Source of the DNA: Phycisphaeraceae bacterium
GTDB lineage: Bacteria; Planctomycetota; Phycisphaerae; Phycisphaerales; SM1A02
Length of the DNA stretch: 64,000 bases
Assembly (NCBI GenBank): GCA_019636735.1
Contig: JAHBWY010000002.1
Span: 434,001 to 498,000 of the forward strand
Direction: 5' to 3'
Below are positions 55,001-62,539 of this stretch, one piece after another (position 1 is the first letter of the stretch; each line of letters starts with the position of its first letter). The notes beneath the pieces are model-generated. The model had not been told where the DNA came from. It did no database searches and saw only the letters and a list, made by a program, of their open reading frames with translations. Position numbers and translations under genes: made by a program.

Positions 55001-58000
55001 GTGACGGATTCGGCCTTCTACGGTACGAACGGCAGCAGCGACTTCGACCGAGATGGTCTCGGAGTGCCGACGCGCTCGGACACGGTGCTGGTCAGCAGCA
55101 CCTCCTACAACACGGATGGCACCGTGCTCGAGACCACCGATCCCCGGGCTCAGAAGACTCGGTTCCTCTACGATCAGGCTGGCCGCACGGTCGCGACGAT
55201 CGGCAACTACACCGGCGGCAGCCTGAGCTCGCCCACGCGCGACAACGACATCTACACGCGCTACACCTATGCCAACGGTCACCAGACGAGCATGTGGGTC
55301 GACATCGATGGCGACGGCACCGTCGACACGGGCGGCACCGGCGACACCAACGACCAGGTCACCACCTACACCTACGGAGTGGTTAAGGGAACGAGCCCCG
55401 GCGATTCGACGATCGCCTCCGGGTCGCTGCTCCAGAAGGTCACTTATCCCGATTCGTCCGGCGGCAGCGATGTCGTCACCTTCGCCTACAACGCCCCCGG
55501 GCAACTCATCTGGCAAAGCGACCAGGCCGGAAATGTCATCGAGACCGACTTCGACGCCGGTGGCCGCGAGACCCATCGCCGAGCGACGACCATCGCGAGC
55601 GGCTTCGACGCCACGGTGAAGCGGATCAGCACGACCTATGACTCCCTCGGACGCACCGAACTCGTGACGAGCTGGGACAACGCGACCCCCGGAAGTGGCA
55701 ATGTCCTCAACGAGGTCAAGAACGCCTTCGACGGATGGGGCAATCTCACGAGCTTCAAGCAGGATCGGGACTCCGCGGTCGGAGGCAGCGGCTACTACGA
55801 AGTCTCCTACGCCATTGCCAAGGCGGCCACGGCGGGCAAGCGCCAGACGCTCCGTCGCAGCTCGATGACGCTCGCGGGCAAGACCTGGACGCTCGACTAC
55901 TCATCGACCGGCAGCCTGCTCGATGCAGACCAGAGCCGCGTCACGAACATCAAGGACGGCAGCACCGCGGTCAGCCGCTACTGGTACCTGGGCGAAGGCG
56001 ATGTCGCGGGCCGCGAGTACGGCGAATGCCGCGTCAAGTGGAACGAATGGGCCTCCGGAAGCCCCGTCACCTACCCCGATCGCGACCAGTTCAATCGCAT
56101 CACCTCAAGCCGCTGGACGAAGACGATCACGGGCGGATCGATCGACTTCGTCGACCTCGATGTCGCCTACGATCGTGCAAGCAATGTGACCTCGGTCAAG
56201 GACGACATCTACCCCGGATTCGATGTGCTCTACGCCAACGACGGTCTGAACCGGCTGACGGATGCGGACGAAGGCACGCTCTCAAGCGGCAGCATTTCCT
56301 CGCGCACGCGTCGCCAGCTCTGGACGCTGTCGCAGACGGGCAACTGGCCGAACATGCAGCTCGACCTCGATGGCGACGGCAGCTACACCGGTAACGACGA
56401 ACTCGACGAGACGCGCACGCACAATGTGGTCAACGAGATCCTGACGCGCGATGTCGACAGCAACGCGTCGGTTGACTACACGCTCGCGCACGACGCGGTC
56501 GGCAACCTCACCGACGACGGCCAGAGCTGGAAGTATGTCTATGACGCCTTCGGCCGCTTGAAGGAACTCAGGAAGCGCAGCGATGACTCGCTGCTGGCCG
56601 AGTACACCTACTACGGCAACAACTTCCGCGCGAGCGAGCACTACGACGCCGATGCCGATGGCGATGTCGATGGAAGCGACCCGACCTACTTCTTCGCCTG
56701 GGACGAGGGCTGGCGGCTGGCGGCCGTCTATCGCGGCTCGGACTCGAGCCCCAAGGAGCGATTCCTTCATCATCAGGCGGGCAATTCCGGGGGCGGCGGC
56801 TCGAGCTACATCGATTCGCTCGTTCTTCGCGACCGTGACGCGAACACGGCGTGGACGGCAGCAAGCGACGGCACGCTCGAAGAGCGCCGCTACTATTGCC
56901 AGTCCTGGCGTCACGATGTCGTGGCGATGGTCACGAGCGGCGGCGCGCTCGCCGAGCGAGCCAGATACTCGGCCTACGGCGTTGCCTTCGGCATTCCGCT
57001 CGGCGATGTGAACGGCGACGGCGTGCGCGACAGCACCGATGACGGCTTCTACAGCCCGACGCTCCCGACGGGAGTCCGCTACGACCTTAACCTCGACGGC
57101 GTCGTGAATTCGACCGACGCAGGGATCGCGAGTGGCGCGCCGTCCGTCACCCTCGGCCGCGGCAAGCTCTCGAACATCGGCAACCGCTTCGGCTACGCGG
57201 GATACGAGTCGGACTTCGTGTCCGACCTGCTCATGCATGTCCGCAACCGCGTCTACCACGCAACCCTCGGCCGCTGGACTCGCCGTGATCCGCTCGGATA
57301 TGTCGATGGCGCGAGCCTTTATGAGTATGTTACGAGCGCGCCGATCGTTGAGCTTGATGCGATGGGGCTGGCAATCGGACTCGGGTGCCAGGGCTATGGA
57401 GGGCCGGGAGAGTGCCCAGGCGGCGGTGCCTATAGTGCAATAAGCACTGTGTCAGTCAGTCCGTTACTGATTGTGCCCATGATTGTGCCCCTCCTTCCAT
57501 ACCTATATCCTGAACCGAAATGGGACCCTCTAAGATGCAATTGGAAGTGTCCAGGGCTTGGCCCGGGACTCATTGATACTATCTGCTGGTGCCGATGCTG
57601 GGCTTCAGGACAGTCCTTGGACGGGGCATGGATAAACCAACTACCTGCCTGTCCCTGCAAGATTAAGATCAGTCGGCGAATGCATGGAGGTACCAACGGG
57701 ACTCTGCCTGGGTGGGGTTATGGTGGGCGTCATCCACATCACCATCCGGGAGCGGAATACTGCTTCCGAAAGAGCGGGCCGGGAGGCAGCGGGCAACAGT
57801 GCTGTTATGATATCAAAGGCGATCTAATCACAGAAGGTGAAGGTGCCGGCACTCCCGATCTTGTGACGCCAGGCCCTATTGGATGGATGGAACATGTCGG
57901 CCACGATGTGAATCCATTTGAAATCTGTCGACATGCGGGAATGCTAGGTTGTTACTGGAAACATCGCCCGCCAAACAACGCCTTGGGGTGCAAGCCGAAT

Positions 58001-58063
58001 TGCTTGCCGGTAACTGGCCCGCCGTGCAACGGAATGAAGCCACTCGATTGCGACTTGAAGTAG
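52013..58063 (+). CDS. RHS/YD-repeat protein, 5'-truncated, with calcium loops and Cys-rich C-terminal tip
   Basis: About 2,000 codons remain. RHS-like sequence starts at once (TAGDTGQPDLWTYTGQHGYQ) with no signal peptide or start; the first ATG is at 52079 and the frame is closed at 51923. Many YD-type repeats follow (FDHLGRVLATG, YDRLGRRIHEY, FDRYGRVTDSA, YDQAGRTVATI, YDAFGRLKELR). Five aspartate-rich loops (e.g. DVNGDGVRDSTD, DLNLDGVVNSTD) interrupt them. The RHS core RNRVYHATLGRWTRRDPLGY ... LYEYVTSAPIVELDAMGL ends near 57369. A ~230-residue variable tip follows, with a hydrophobic stretch (LLIVPMIVPLLPYLYP) and many cysteines (QQCCYDIKGDLITEGEG). RHS shells encapsulate and release C-terminal toxins; the tip's activity is unknown. 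Confidence 0.85.
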   Translation, partial: VFTAGDTGQPDLWTYTGQHGYQMVFFGFNDYDSPSVNPAKGQLWKLIDPAGNIAYVGSLSSGAAAISAGYDGSGRITTAYDTANRRYSYTYSGSAIGGAIRLTQVLCERLTSGTWATSPVTATVATVDYTYYQSGGTTFGDEGNLKQVTVTVPSSVASVDLVRKRYYRYWTGTFNASTNPGHPNLIQYIVDAEGVRAFDFGDSTWDDDHFTASENSLKPYASAYFTYDSSRRIKTFWMNGACGCSGGAGDGLHTLVFGTNSGYTDNSGYDTAWKSVTQVVFPSETATSNENKFLSQYFHEVGQASSRAVTDGSPLGGTAPGQWSTDVTRNSLGAVTAIAPPDTVSAFSYSPGTFTTRSSAGRYFTTTRVSSGDLKGFVVETKHSVAGTSGTQYLDLTLTYPGSPQAITVGDITVPRALPASYRHYTQAITSGTTGSILTSLAYTFHSGAAANMVKVQTVTNPTVTTANNGSNSATITKSYMRADGTMAFREDENGIFSYSGYSGGQLVKSIADAQTNHGTDFAAGDDPGTDFGITETSAGLRQITTYAFDHQGRLDTVTLFANASSAAGMRVQKHAYTRLADQRMVTLGYPDFEAGGTPIYHGPAGYRVSNLANRSVFSGAIAFDGNQTNAAPGAQIDDNASDPITAVLDGTLARMQTSIFESSGTQLQESRSYFEIPTSGAGASGTNFDATTFAYSDAGRRWRTKSADGTISRTVFDKLGRTISQWVGTNDNDAAFPGGETSGTFNMVKVQEVVYDGGSDAAMSLPTQTTSFVQGSTTGQRQTSSQFDGNGHAVLTVNPVAPHVLRKFDHLGRVLATGLYSSASGLSATSDPTSVTTNRLALTEQAFDERGRAWKSTRHEIVAGASTDTITSKSWFDPRGSLVKIEGEQLAKFAYDRLGRRIHEYTVARMSSSSYSSALTVAGDLVLEQHDTVFDPVNGQIVMTASIARHPNDYGGGATTGALDTNADTDDLKYTMSDVEGRIQIAATWFDRYGRVTDSAFYGTNGSSDFDRDGLGVPTRSDTVLVSSTSYNTDGTVLETTDPRAQKTRFLYDQAGRTVATIGNYTGGSLSSPTRDNDIYTRYTYANGHQTSMWVDIDGDGTVDTGGTGDTNDQVTTYTYGVVKGTSPGDSTIASGSLLQKVTYPDSSGGSDVVTFAYNAPGQLIWQSDQAGNVIETDFDAGGRETHRRATTIASGFDATVKRISTTYDSLGRTELVTSWDNATPGSGNVLNEVKNAFDGWGNLTSFKQDRDSAVGGSGYYEVSYAIAKAATAGKRQTLRRSSMTLAGKTWTLDYSSTGSLLDADQSRVTNIKDGSTAVSRYWYLGEGDVAGREYGECRVKWNEWASGSPVTYPDRDQFNRITSSRWTKTITGGSIDFVDLDVAYDRASNVTSVKDDIYPGFDVLYANDGLNRLTDADEGTLSSGSISSRTRRQLWTLSQTGNWPNMQLDLDGDGSYTGNDELDETRTHNVVNEILTRDVDSNASVDYTLAHDAVGNLTDDGQSWKYVYDAFGRLKELRKRSDDSLLAEYTYYGNNFRASEHYDADADGDVDGSDPTYFFAWDEGWRLAAVYRGSDSSPKERFLHHQAGNSGGGGSSYIDSLVLRDRDANTAWTAASDGTLEERRYYCQSWRHDVVAMVTSGGALAERARYSAYGVAFGIPLGDVNGDGVRDSTDDGFYSPTLPTGVRYDLNLDGVVNSTDAGIASGAPSVTLGRGKLSNIGNRFGYAGYESDFVSDLLMHVRNRVYHATLGRWTRRDPLGYVDGASLYEYVTSAPIVELDAMGLAIGLGCQGYGGPGECPGGGAYSAISTVSVSPLLIVPMIVPLLPYLYPEPKWDPLRCNWKCPGLGPGLIDTICWCRCWASGQSLDGAWINQLPACPCKIKISRRMHGGTNGTLPGWGYGGRHPHHHPGAEYCFRKSGPGGSGQQCCYDIKGDLITEGEGAGTPDLVTPGPIGWMEHVGHDVNPFEICRHAGMLGCYWKHRPPNNALGCKPNCLPVTGPPCNGMKPLDCDLK

Positions 58064-58108
58064 CAGACACCGATCCTAGACTTGATCGATCGTACTATCG
58101 TGCCTCGA

Positions 58109-58519
58109 ATGAACGCGCAACCTGCTGCAATGCCTTACTTGCCCGTGCCGCAGGCGCTCTTGGTGTGCATCATTGCAGGATTTAGCAACGCTTATCCTAG
58201 CTTAATGGTGGTGGCAACTATTCTGACTCTGCTGTCCGTCTGTGCGTTCTTGGCCATTTGGGCTCTCATGGCGCTTGTGCCCGTCGTTCGAGGCGATTGT
58301 CGTAATGCTACATGTTCCATATGCGGTTACCCTAAAGAGGGGCTTCGAGCAACAGTCTGTCCCGAATGTGGGCACACCTCCAATCGACACATTCATTGGC
58401 TAGCAAGTGGGCGTCGCAGTTTTGCTATGGGAATAGCACTGCTGCACATGCTGACGGTGATGGCCGCTTGCTTTTGTGCGGTCTGGACAGTCGTGTGGAT
58501 GCTGGCACCAACGGCTTAG
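58109..58519 (+). CDS. Small membrane protein with central zinc ribbon
   Basis: 136 residues from the ATG at 58109 (a TTG at 58082 is in frame). Two hydrophobic helices (QALLVCIIAGFSNAYP, LTLLSVCAFLAIWALMALV), a zinc ribbon CSICGYPKEGLRATVCPECG, and a third and perhaps fourth helix (LLHMLTVMAACFCAVWTVVW). The CxxCGY...CPECG ribbon is a common planctomycete design. Its place 45 bp after an RHS tip would suit an immunity protein, but the family is also found elsewhere. G+C is low, like the RHS tip. Confidence 0.6.
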   Translation: MNAQPAAMPYLPVPQALLVCIIAGFSNAYPSLMVVATILTLLSVCAFLAIWALMALVPVVRGDCRNATCSICGYPKEGLRATVCPECGHTSNRHIHWLASGRRSFAMGIALLHMLTVMAACFCAVWTVVWMLAPTA

Positions 58520-58643
58520 ACAATGTGGTGCTCTATCGGTTCCATATGTACTCAATCAGGCCAGTTGGGTTTAGTTCTGATCCTGTTGATCGCTGGTGGA
58601 TAGGTATCCAAAGCGTGTTGTCGGTGTCCGTCCCGCGAACCTT

Positions 58644-59030
58644 TCAATTACCCACATCTTTGGCCAGACAGTAACCGAGGTGGATGTCGGTCAATCTCGC
58701 CATGCCGCGCCATAGGACCATGTTTCCCGGCGGCGCATCGCGGGCCCGGTTCAGATAGCCACCGAGTCGAGCGAGCCTCGTCAGGAAGTTGCCTACCGTC
58801 TTCTTTCTTGAGCCGTCGTTGACCGGGACGAGGCGCTCGAGCAGGTTGATCTCTGAGTTCGTGAAGACCAGCTTCACCGGGAGGTCCGGAGAGGCGCGGT
58901 TCATCATCGTCAGCCACAGCACACGCCATGCCAGAATGCACATGATCGCGATCAGGTTGACCAGTCGCTCGGCAGTCCGCAGCCTCGAGTCCTCGGGTAA
59001 GGTTCGGAAGATTGCGCAGATTTGAAAAAG
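58644..59030 (-). pseudogene. IS4-family transposase, C-terminal fragment
   Basis: The reading frame from about 59030 down to the stop at 58644 gives SRLRTAERLVNLIAIMCILA, AWRVLWLTMMNRASPD, LTRLARLGGYLNRARDAPPG and VLWRGMARLTDIHLGYCL, which is the C-terminal part of IS4/Tn5-like DDE transposases. The frame stays open further but similarity ends near 59030 where the IS256 remnant begins. The DDE core is missing. Confidence 0.75.
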
Positions 59031-59041
59031 CAGCCCCCCGC

Positions 59042-60030
59042 TGGAAGGTGTTGGTGTGTTGGAACAACCCCTTTCCAGAGGAGAGCTGCATGGACAGCGT
59101 AGCGAGCGGATCGACGGAAGTCGCGGAGTGCGCGACGGAGTCGTTGAAAGCGGCGGTGACGGTGGACGCGGAGAAGGTGCGAAGCCATCTGGACGAGATG
59201 GTGCGTTCGACGGTCGAGCAGACTCTGAACGCGATGCTGGAGGTGGAGGCGGACCAGGCGTGCGGGGCTGGTCGTTACGAGCGTTCTCGCCGGATCGTCT
59301 GGACACTCGAGCGGGAGCTACGAGCGGACGCTGGAGACGAAGGTGCGCTCGGTGAAGCCTGGGCGTTCCGCGGCTTCGAAAGCTGCCGCTCGAGTCGATG
59401 ATCATCGAGCGGTATCGTCGCTCGAGAGCTCGGTGGAGGAGGCGTTGGTGGAGATGTACGGCGGGCGTGAGCATGCGTCGGGTGGAGGATCACGGAGCGC
59501 TGGGATCGCGGTGAGCCGTGAGCACGGTGAGCGGTCTGGGCGCAGAAGAATACGGCCAGATCGAGTCGTGGCGCAGCCGCGTCGGATCGAGGGCGAACAC
59601 GCGTACGTACCTGGACGGGACCTGGCTGAAGCGGAGCTGTGGGGCGGGGAGGTGAAGAGCGTGGCGGTGCTGGTGGCGATCGGGGTGAATCAGGAGGGCT
59701 TCGCGAGATCCTTGGAGTGGCGGAGGGGACGAAGGGATGGATACGGGAGAGCTGGGCGCTCGTTCCTTCGGCATTTGAAGATGGCGGCCTGAGGGTGTTC
59801 GCTGGAAAACGGTGAGCGATTAAGTCCGGCCGTCGAGCGCTATTCTTCCCCGAGGCGTCGTGGCAGCGATGCGGCACTTATCGCAATGTGATGACAGTGG
59901 TGCCAAAGGGTCGGGCAGGAGGTCGGCGATGCTGAAGACGATCCACGCCCAGGAGACGCGCGGTTGGCGGAGGAGAAGTCGAAGGTGATCGCGCAGAAGT
60001 CGAGCTGCTTCGGCTTGTCGAGGATGCGGG
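59042..60030 (+). pseudogene. IS256-family transposase, multiply frameshifted and 3'-truncated
   Basis: From the ATG at 59090: VRSTVEQTLNAMLEVEADQA, CGAGRYERS, then in shifted frames SYERTLETKV, LPLESMIIERYRR, SSVEEALVEMYGG, RRIEGEHAYV, GGEVKSVAVLVAIGVNQEGF, SFLRHLKMAA, and finally [11 protein letters not shown] and [10 protein letters not shown], all in IS256 (Mutator-type) order. At least four frame changes lie between 59275 and 59960. Sequence switches to an IS3 OrfB near 60030. The imperfect repeat CTGGAA...TTCCAG at 59041-59077 may be part of the left end. Confidence 0.75.
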
Positions 60031-60794
60031 AACGGGCGGTGGCGAATCCACGCCGTGGACGCCGGCACATCGTGGACCTGCTGCACCAGGAAGGCTGGGC
60101 GATCGGGACGAGACTGATGAAGCGGCTGTGGCGTGTGGAGGGTCTGCCGGTGTCGCAGAATCGCAGGAAACGCAGGCGGATCGGAACGGGCGAGCACGGG
60201 ATCGTCCGACGGCGAGTGACGACGAGGAACGAGGTGTGGGGCCTGGACTTCGTGAGCGACCGGACGGCGGACGGTCGTCCGCTTCGGCTGCTCGTGGTGC
60301 TGGACGAGTTCACGCGAGAGTGCCTGTCGATCGAGGTGGGCCGGAGCTGCCGGGGCGAGGATGTGGTGGCGGTGCTGGACGAGCTGACGGCGATCCGGGG
60401 CGCACCCTTGCACATCAGGAGCGACAACGGGCCGGAGTTCGTCTCCAAGGCGGTGAAGCGATGGTGCGCGGAGAGCGGGACGGGCACGCTGTACATCGAC
60501 CCGGGGGCGCCGTGGCAGAACGGGATCGTGGAGAGCTTCAACGGACGGCTGCGGGACGAGCTGCTCTCATCGGAGCTCTTCGAGACGCTGGCGGAGGCGA
60601 GGTACCTGGTGGACCGCTGGCGTCTTCACTACAACCATCGCAGGCCACAGCGGGCGCTGGGGAAGCGGACGCCGGCGGCGTACGCGGCGGCGACCCCTGC
60701 GGCCCCTCCGCTCCGGCTCGCTTCGCTCGCCGGCGCTGCGGTGCCGCAGGGGTCGGCTACCATGCACAAACTCTCACAAGAGGTGGACCGATGA
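60020..60794 (+). pseudogene. IS3-family OrfB transposase, N-terminally truncated, no OrfA
   Basis: The frame reads [19 protein letters not shown], an HTH-like lead, then the rve integrase core with D in [11 protein letters not shown] in [10 protein letters not shown], and E in [20 protein letters not shown], followed by [18 protein letters not shown]. All three DDE residues survive, but the N-terminus is fused to IS256 sequence and no orfA is found, so it is a remnant. A 13-bp inverted repeat (60691-60703 / 60743-60755) lies in its 3' end. Confidence 0.75.
60691..60755. repeat. 13-bp perfect inverted repeat in the IS3 OrfB remnant
   Basis: CGACCCCTGCGGC (60691-60703) and GCCGCAGGGGTCG (60743-60755) can form a long GC-rich hairpin inside the coding end. 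There is no T-run, so it is not a typical terminator. Confidence 0.6.
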
Positions 60795-60821
60795 GAGCGA
60801 CCCCGTCATCAGAGGTGCCAA

Positions 60822-61046
60822 GTGAGCAGCGCGAGCACGTGGCATTGTCCGCTACTCGAAAGAGACATCTCAGAGGGGCTCTGTCTTGATATTAACTACG
60901 AACGAACGGGAGTAATGAGCGCAGGGTGCCTGCAGGAGGTGACGCGAGAAACGGGAAAGACCGAACCGGAGATAAGTAGGACCTGTGTGTCCTGTCCGAA
61001 TTTTCCATTTCGGGAGGTTCCGGGTGGAACTCCATTGCCGCCATGA
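60822..61046 (+). CDS. Small cysteine-pair protein of unknown function
   Basis: 74 residues from a GTG with GAGG about 8 bp upstream. It has WHCPLLERDISEGLCLDINY near the start and RTCVSCPNFPF near the end, i.e. two cysteine pairs that could bind a metal. Small proteins with a CPLL(D/E)(R/K)xI...C opening occur scattered in bacteria; I know no function. It sits alone between two IS3 elements and has lower G+C. Confidence 0.45.
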   Translation: MSSASTWHCPLLERDISEGLCLDINYERTGVMSAGCLQEVTRETGKTEPEISRTCVSCPNFPFREVPGGTPLPP

Positions 61047-61058
61047 TTGTCCTCTCGG

Positions 61059-61078
61059 GATGCCTCAGTCGAGGCATC
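61059..61078. repeat. Perfect 8-bp inverted repeat with 4-nt loop
   Basis: GATGCCTC-AGTC-GAGGCATC lies just after the small cysteine gene. It could be a transcript hairpin but no T-run follows. Confidence 0.5.
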
Positions 61079-61216
61079 TTCCAGTACGAACGAGTGTCGA
61101 CCCCTTGCTTGGCTCTCAGATAACTGCGAAGGCACTCTTGACCTTGCCCACCTTCGGTGGAGAGGGGCGATCGAGAGGACAATGTCTTCGGATCGAAGCC
61201 CCTGGAGGACCACTGG

Positions 61217-61501
61217 ATGCGAGGTCGAACATGCAAGCCTGAGTTTCGCGAAGGCGCCGTCAGGCTCGTGCTCGAGCAAGGCCTGACCGTCGAGCGAGCT
61301 GCCAAGGATCTCGGAATGCCGTCGCACACCCTGTACGCACGGGTCGCCCACGCTCGCAAGGGCAACGGCGTCTTCTTGCCCAAGGCTGATCGCGATCTCC
61401 AGGCACGCGTGCGCGAGCTCGAGGCGGAGACGCGGCGCCTCCGCGCTGAGCGGGACATTCTTCGAAAAGCGACGGCGTTCTTCGCTCGGGAGCCGTCATG
61501 A
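61217..61501 (+). CDS. IS3-family transposase OrfA
   Basis: 94 residues from an ATG with GGAGG 8 bp upstream. HTH region KPEFREGAVRLVLEQGLTVE with AAKDLGMPSHTLYARV, then a leucine-zipper-like coil RVRELEAETRRLRAERDILR ending KATAFFAREPS. This DNA-binding subunit overlaps orfB by ATGA; the -1 frame relation and an A-AAA-G run near 61464-61468 leave programmed frameshifting possible. Confidence 0.9.
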   Translation: MRGRTCKPEFREGAVRLVLEQGLTVERAAKDLGMPSHTLYARVAHARKGNGVFLPKADRDLQARVRELEAETRRLRAERDILRKATAFFAREPS

Positions 61502-62364
61502 AGTTCGCCTTCATCCGCGATCACCTGGCCGGAGAGTTCAGGATCGTCGACTGCTGCCGGGTGCTGCGCGTCAGCCAGAGCGGCTACTACCGCTGGCGCA
61601 AGAGCCCGCTCGGGACGCGCGAGCAACGCAAGATGGAGCTCGTGCAGGCGATCCGCGAAGTGCACGAGGAACATCGCTGCGTCTACGGCAGTCCCCGCCT
61701 CACGAGAGCGCTCGAACAGAAGGGCATCAAGGCCAACCGCAAGACGGTGGCCCGCCGAATGCAGGAGCATCGCATCCGGGCGAAGACCGCGAGGCCGTTC
61801 CGACCGCGGACCACCGACTCCAACCGCGACCATCCGATCGCTCCCAATCTCCTCAACCGCTCGTTCCATGTGCCCACGCTCGACACCGTCAGGCTCGCCG
61901 ACATCACCTACATCCCGACGGATGAAGGCGTCCTGTACCTCGCGGGCGTCATGGACCTCTGCAGCCGCCGAATCGTCGGGTGGAGCATGGCCGACCACCT
62001 CCACGCCGACCTCGTCCTGGACGCGATGCGCATGGCGGTCGATGCCAGGCAACCCGAACCGGGTCTCGTGCATCACAGCGACCGCGGCGTGCAGTACGCC
62101 TCCAGTGACCTCCAGTCGCTGCTGGCTCAGCTCGGGATCGCGCCCAGCATGAGCGCCGTCGGCGACTGCCTGGACAACTCACCAAAGGAGAGCTTCTGGG
62201 CGCCGCTCAAGCGCGAGCTCATGAGCGACCGCCGCTTTGCCACCCGCGACGAGGCGCGGCAAGCGATCTTCGAGTGGATCGAAGTGTGCTACAACCGCAA
62301 GAGACTTCATAGCAGCATCGGATACATGAGCCCCGAAGCGTTCGAGGCCCGCTTATGCTGTTAG
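61498..62364 (+). CDS. IS3-family transposase OrfB
   Basis: 288 residues. HTH_21-type region YGSPRLTRALEQKGIKANRK, then the rve core with D in RLADITYIPTDEG, D in LVHHSDRGVQYAS, and E in DNSPKESFWAPLKREL, ending YNRKRLHSSIGYMSPEAFEA. All DDE residues and full length are present, so the element may be active. Confidence 0.93.
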   Translation: MKFAFIRDHLAGEFRIVDCCRVLRVSQSGYYRWRKSPLGTREQRKMELVQAIREVHEEHRCVYGSPRLTRALEQKGIKANRKTVARRMQEHRIRAKTARPFRPRTTDSNRDHPIAPNLLNRSFHVPTLDTVRLADITYIPTDEGVLYLAGVMDLCSRRIVGWSMADHLHADLVLDAMRMAVDARQPEPGLVHHSDRGVQYASSDLQSLLAQLGIAPSMSAVGDCLDNSPKESFWAPLKRELMSDRRFATRDEARQAIFEWIEVCYNRKRLHSSIGYMSPEAFEARLCC

Positions 62365-62401
62365 CATCTCATCCCTCTCCACCAGAGGTGGGCAAGGCCA
62401 G

Positions 62402-62527
62402 GTCCCTGATCTCGTCCGACCGAGCGACGGGCTCTGGCTGGATGTGACGACTCCGAAGCAATGGATGAGACATGTCAAGAAGTACAGAGGAAAGCACGGT
62501 CCATTCGCAATACCCCTCTTCTATTGA
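62402..62527 (+). pseudogene. C-terminal remnant of a toxin-like tip (REase-like), truncated at the IS3 end
   Basis: From the IS right end the frame reads 41 codons to TGA: VPDLVRPSDGLWLDVTT followed by PKQWMRHVKKYRGKHG and PFAIPLFY. The PD...LWLDVTTPK arrangement followed by W-x-x-H-x-x-K-Y resembles the end of restriction-endonuclease-like tips of RHS and other polymorphic toxins. Everything upstream is lost. It stops 12 bp before the pentapeptide-repeat gene. Confidence 0.5.
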
Positions 62528-62539
62528 GGCCTGTGACCG

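Larger units (their letters stand above)
61139..62400 (+). mobile_element. Complete IS3-family insertion sequence (1,262 bp)
   Basis: Terminal inverted repeats of 28 bp with three mismatches (left 61139-61166 beginning TGACCTTGCCCACC; right 62373-62400) bracket orfA and orfB. No target-site duplication is visible (TCT before, GGT after), which suggests later recombination at one end. Confidence 0.85.

Noticed and set aside
57975..57992. CCTTGGGGT match to the tRNA-Glu 3' end as a possible attR
   Set aside because: Only nine bases match and they lie inside the RHS tip; expected by chance.
61059..61078. Hairpin GATGCCTC-AGTC-GAGGCATC as a terminator
   Set aside because: No T-run follows on either strand, so it is listed only as a repeat.
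61046..61183. 12-bp inverted repeat (ATTGTCCTCTCG) on both sides of the IS3 left end
   Set aside because: Exact but short and crossing the element boundary; a chance match cannot be excluded.
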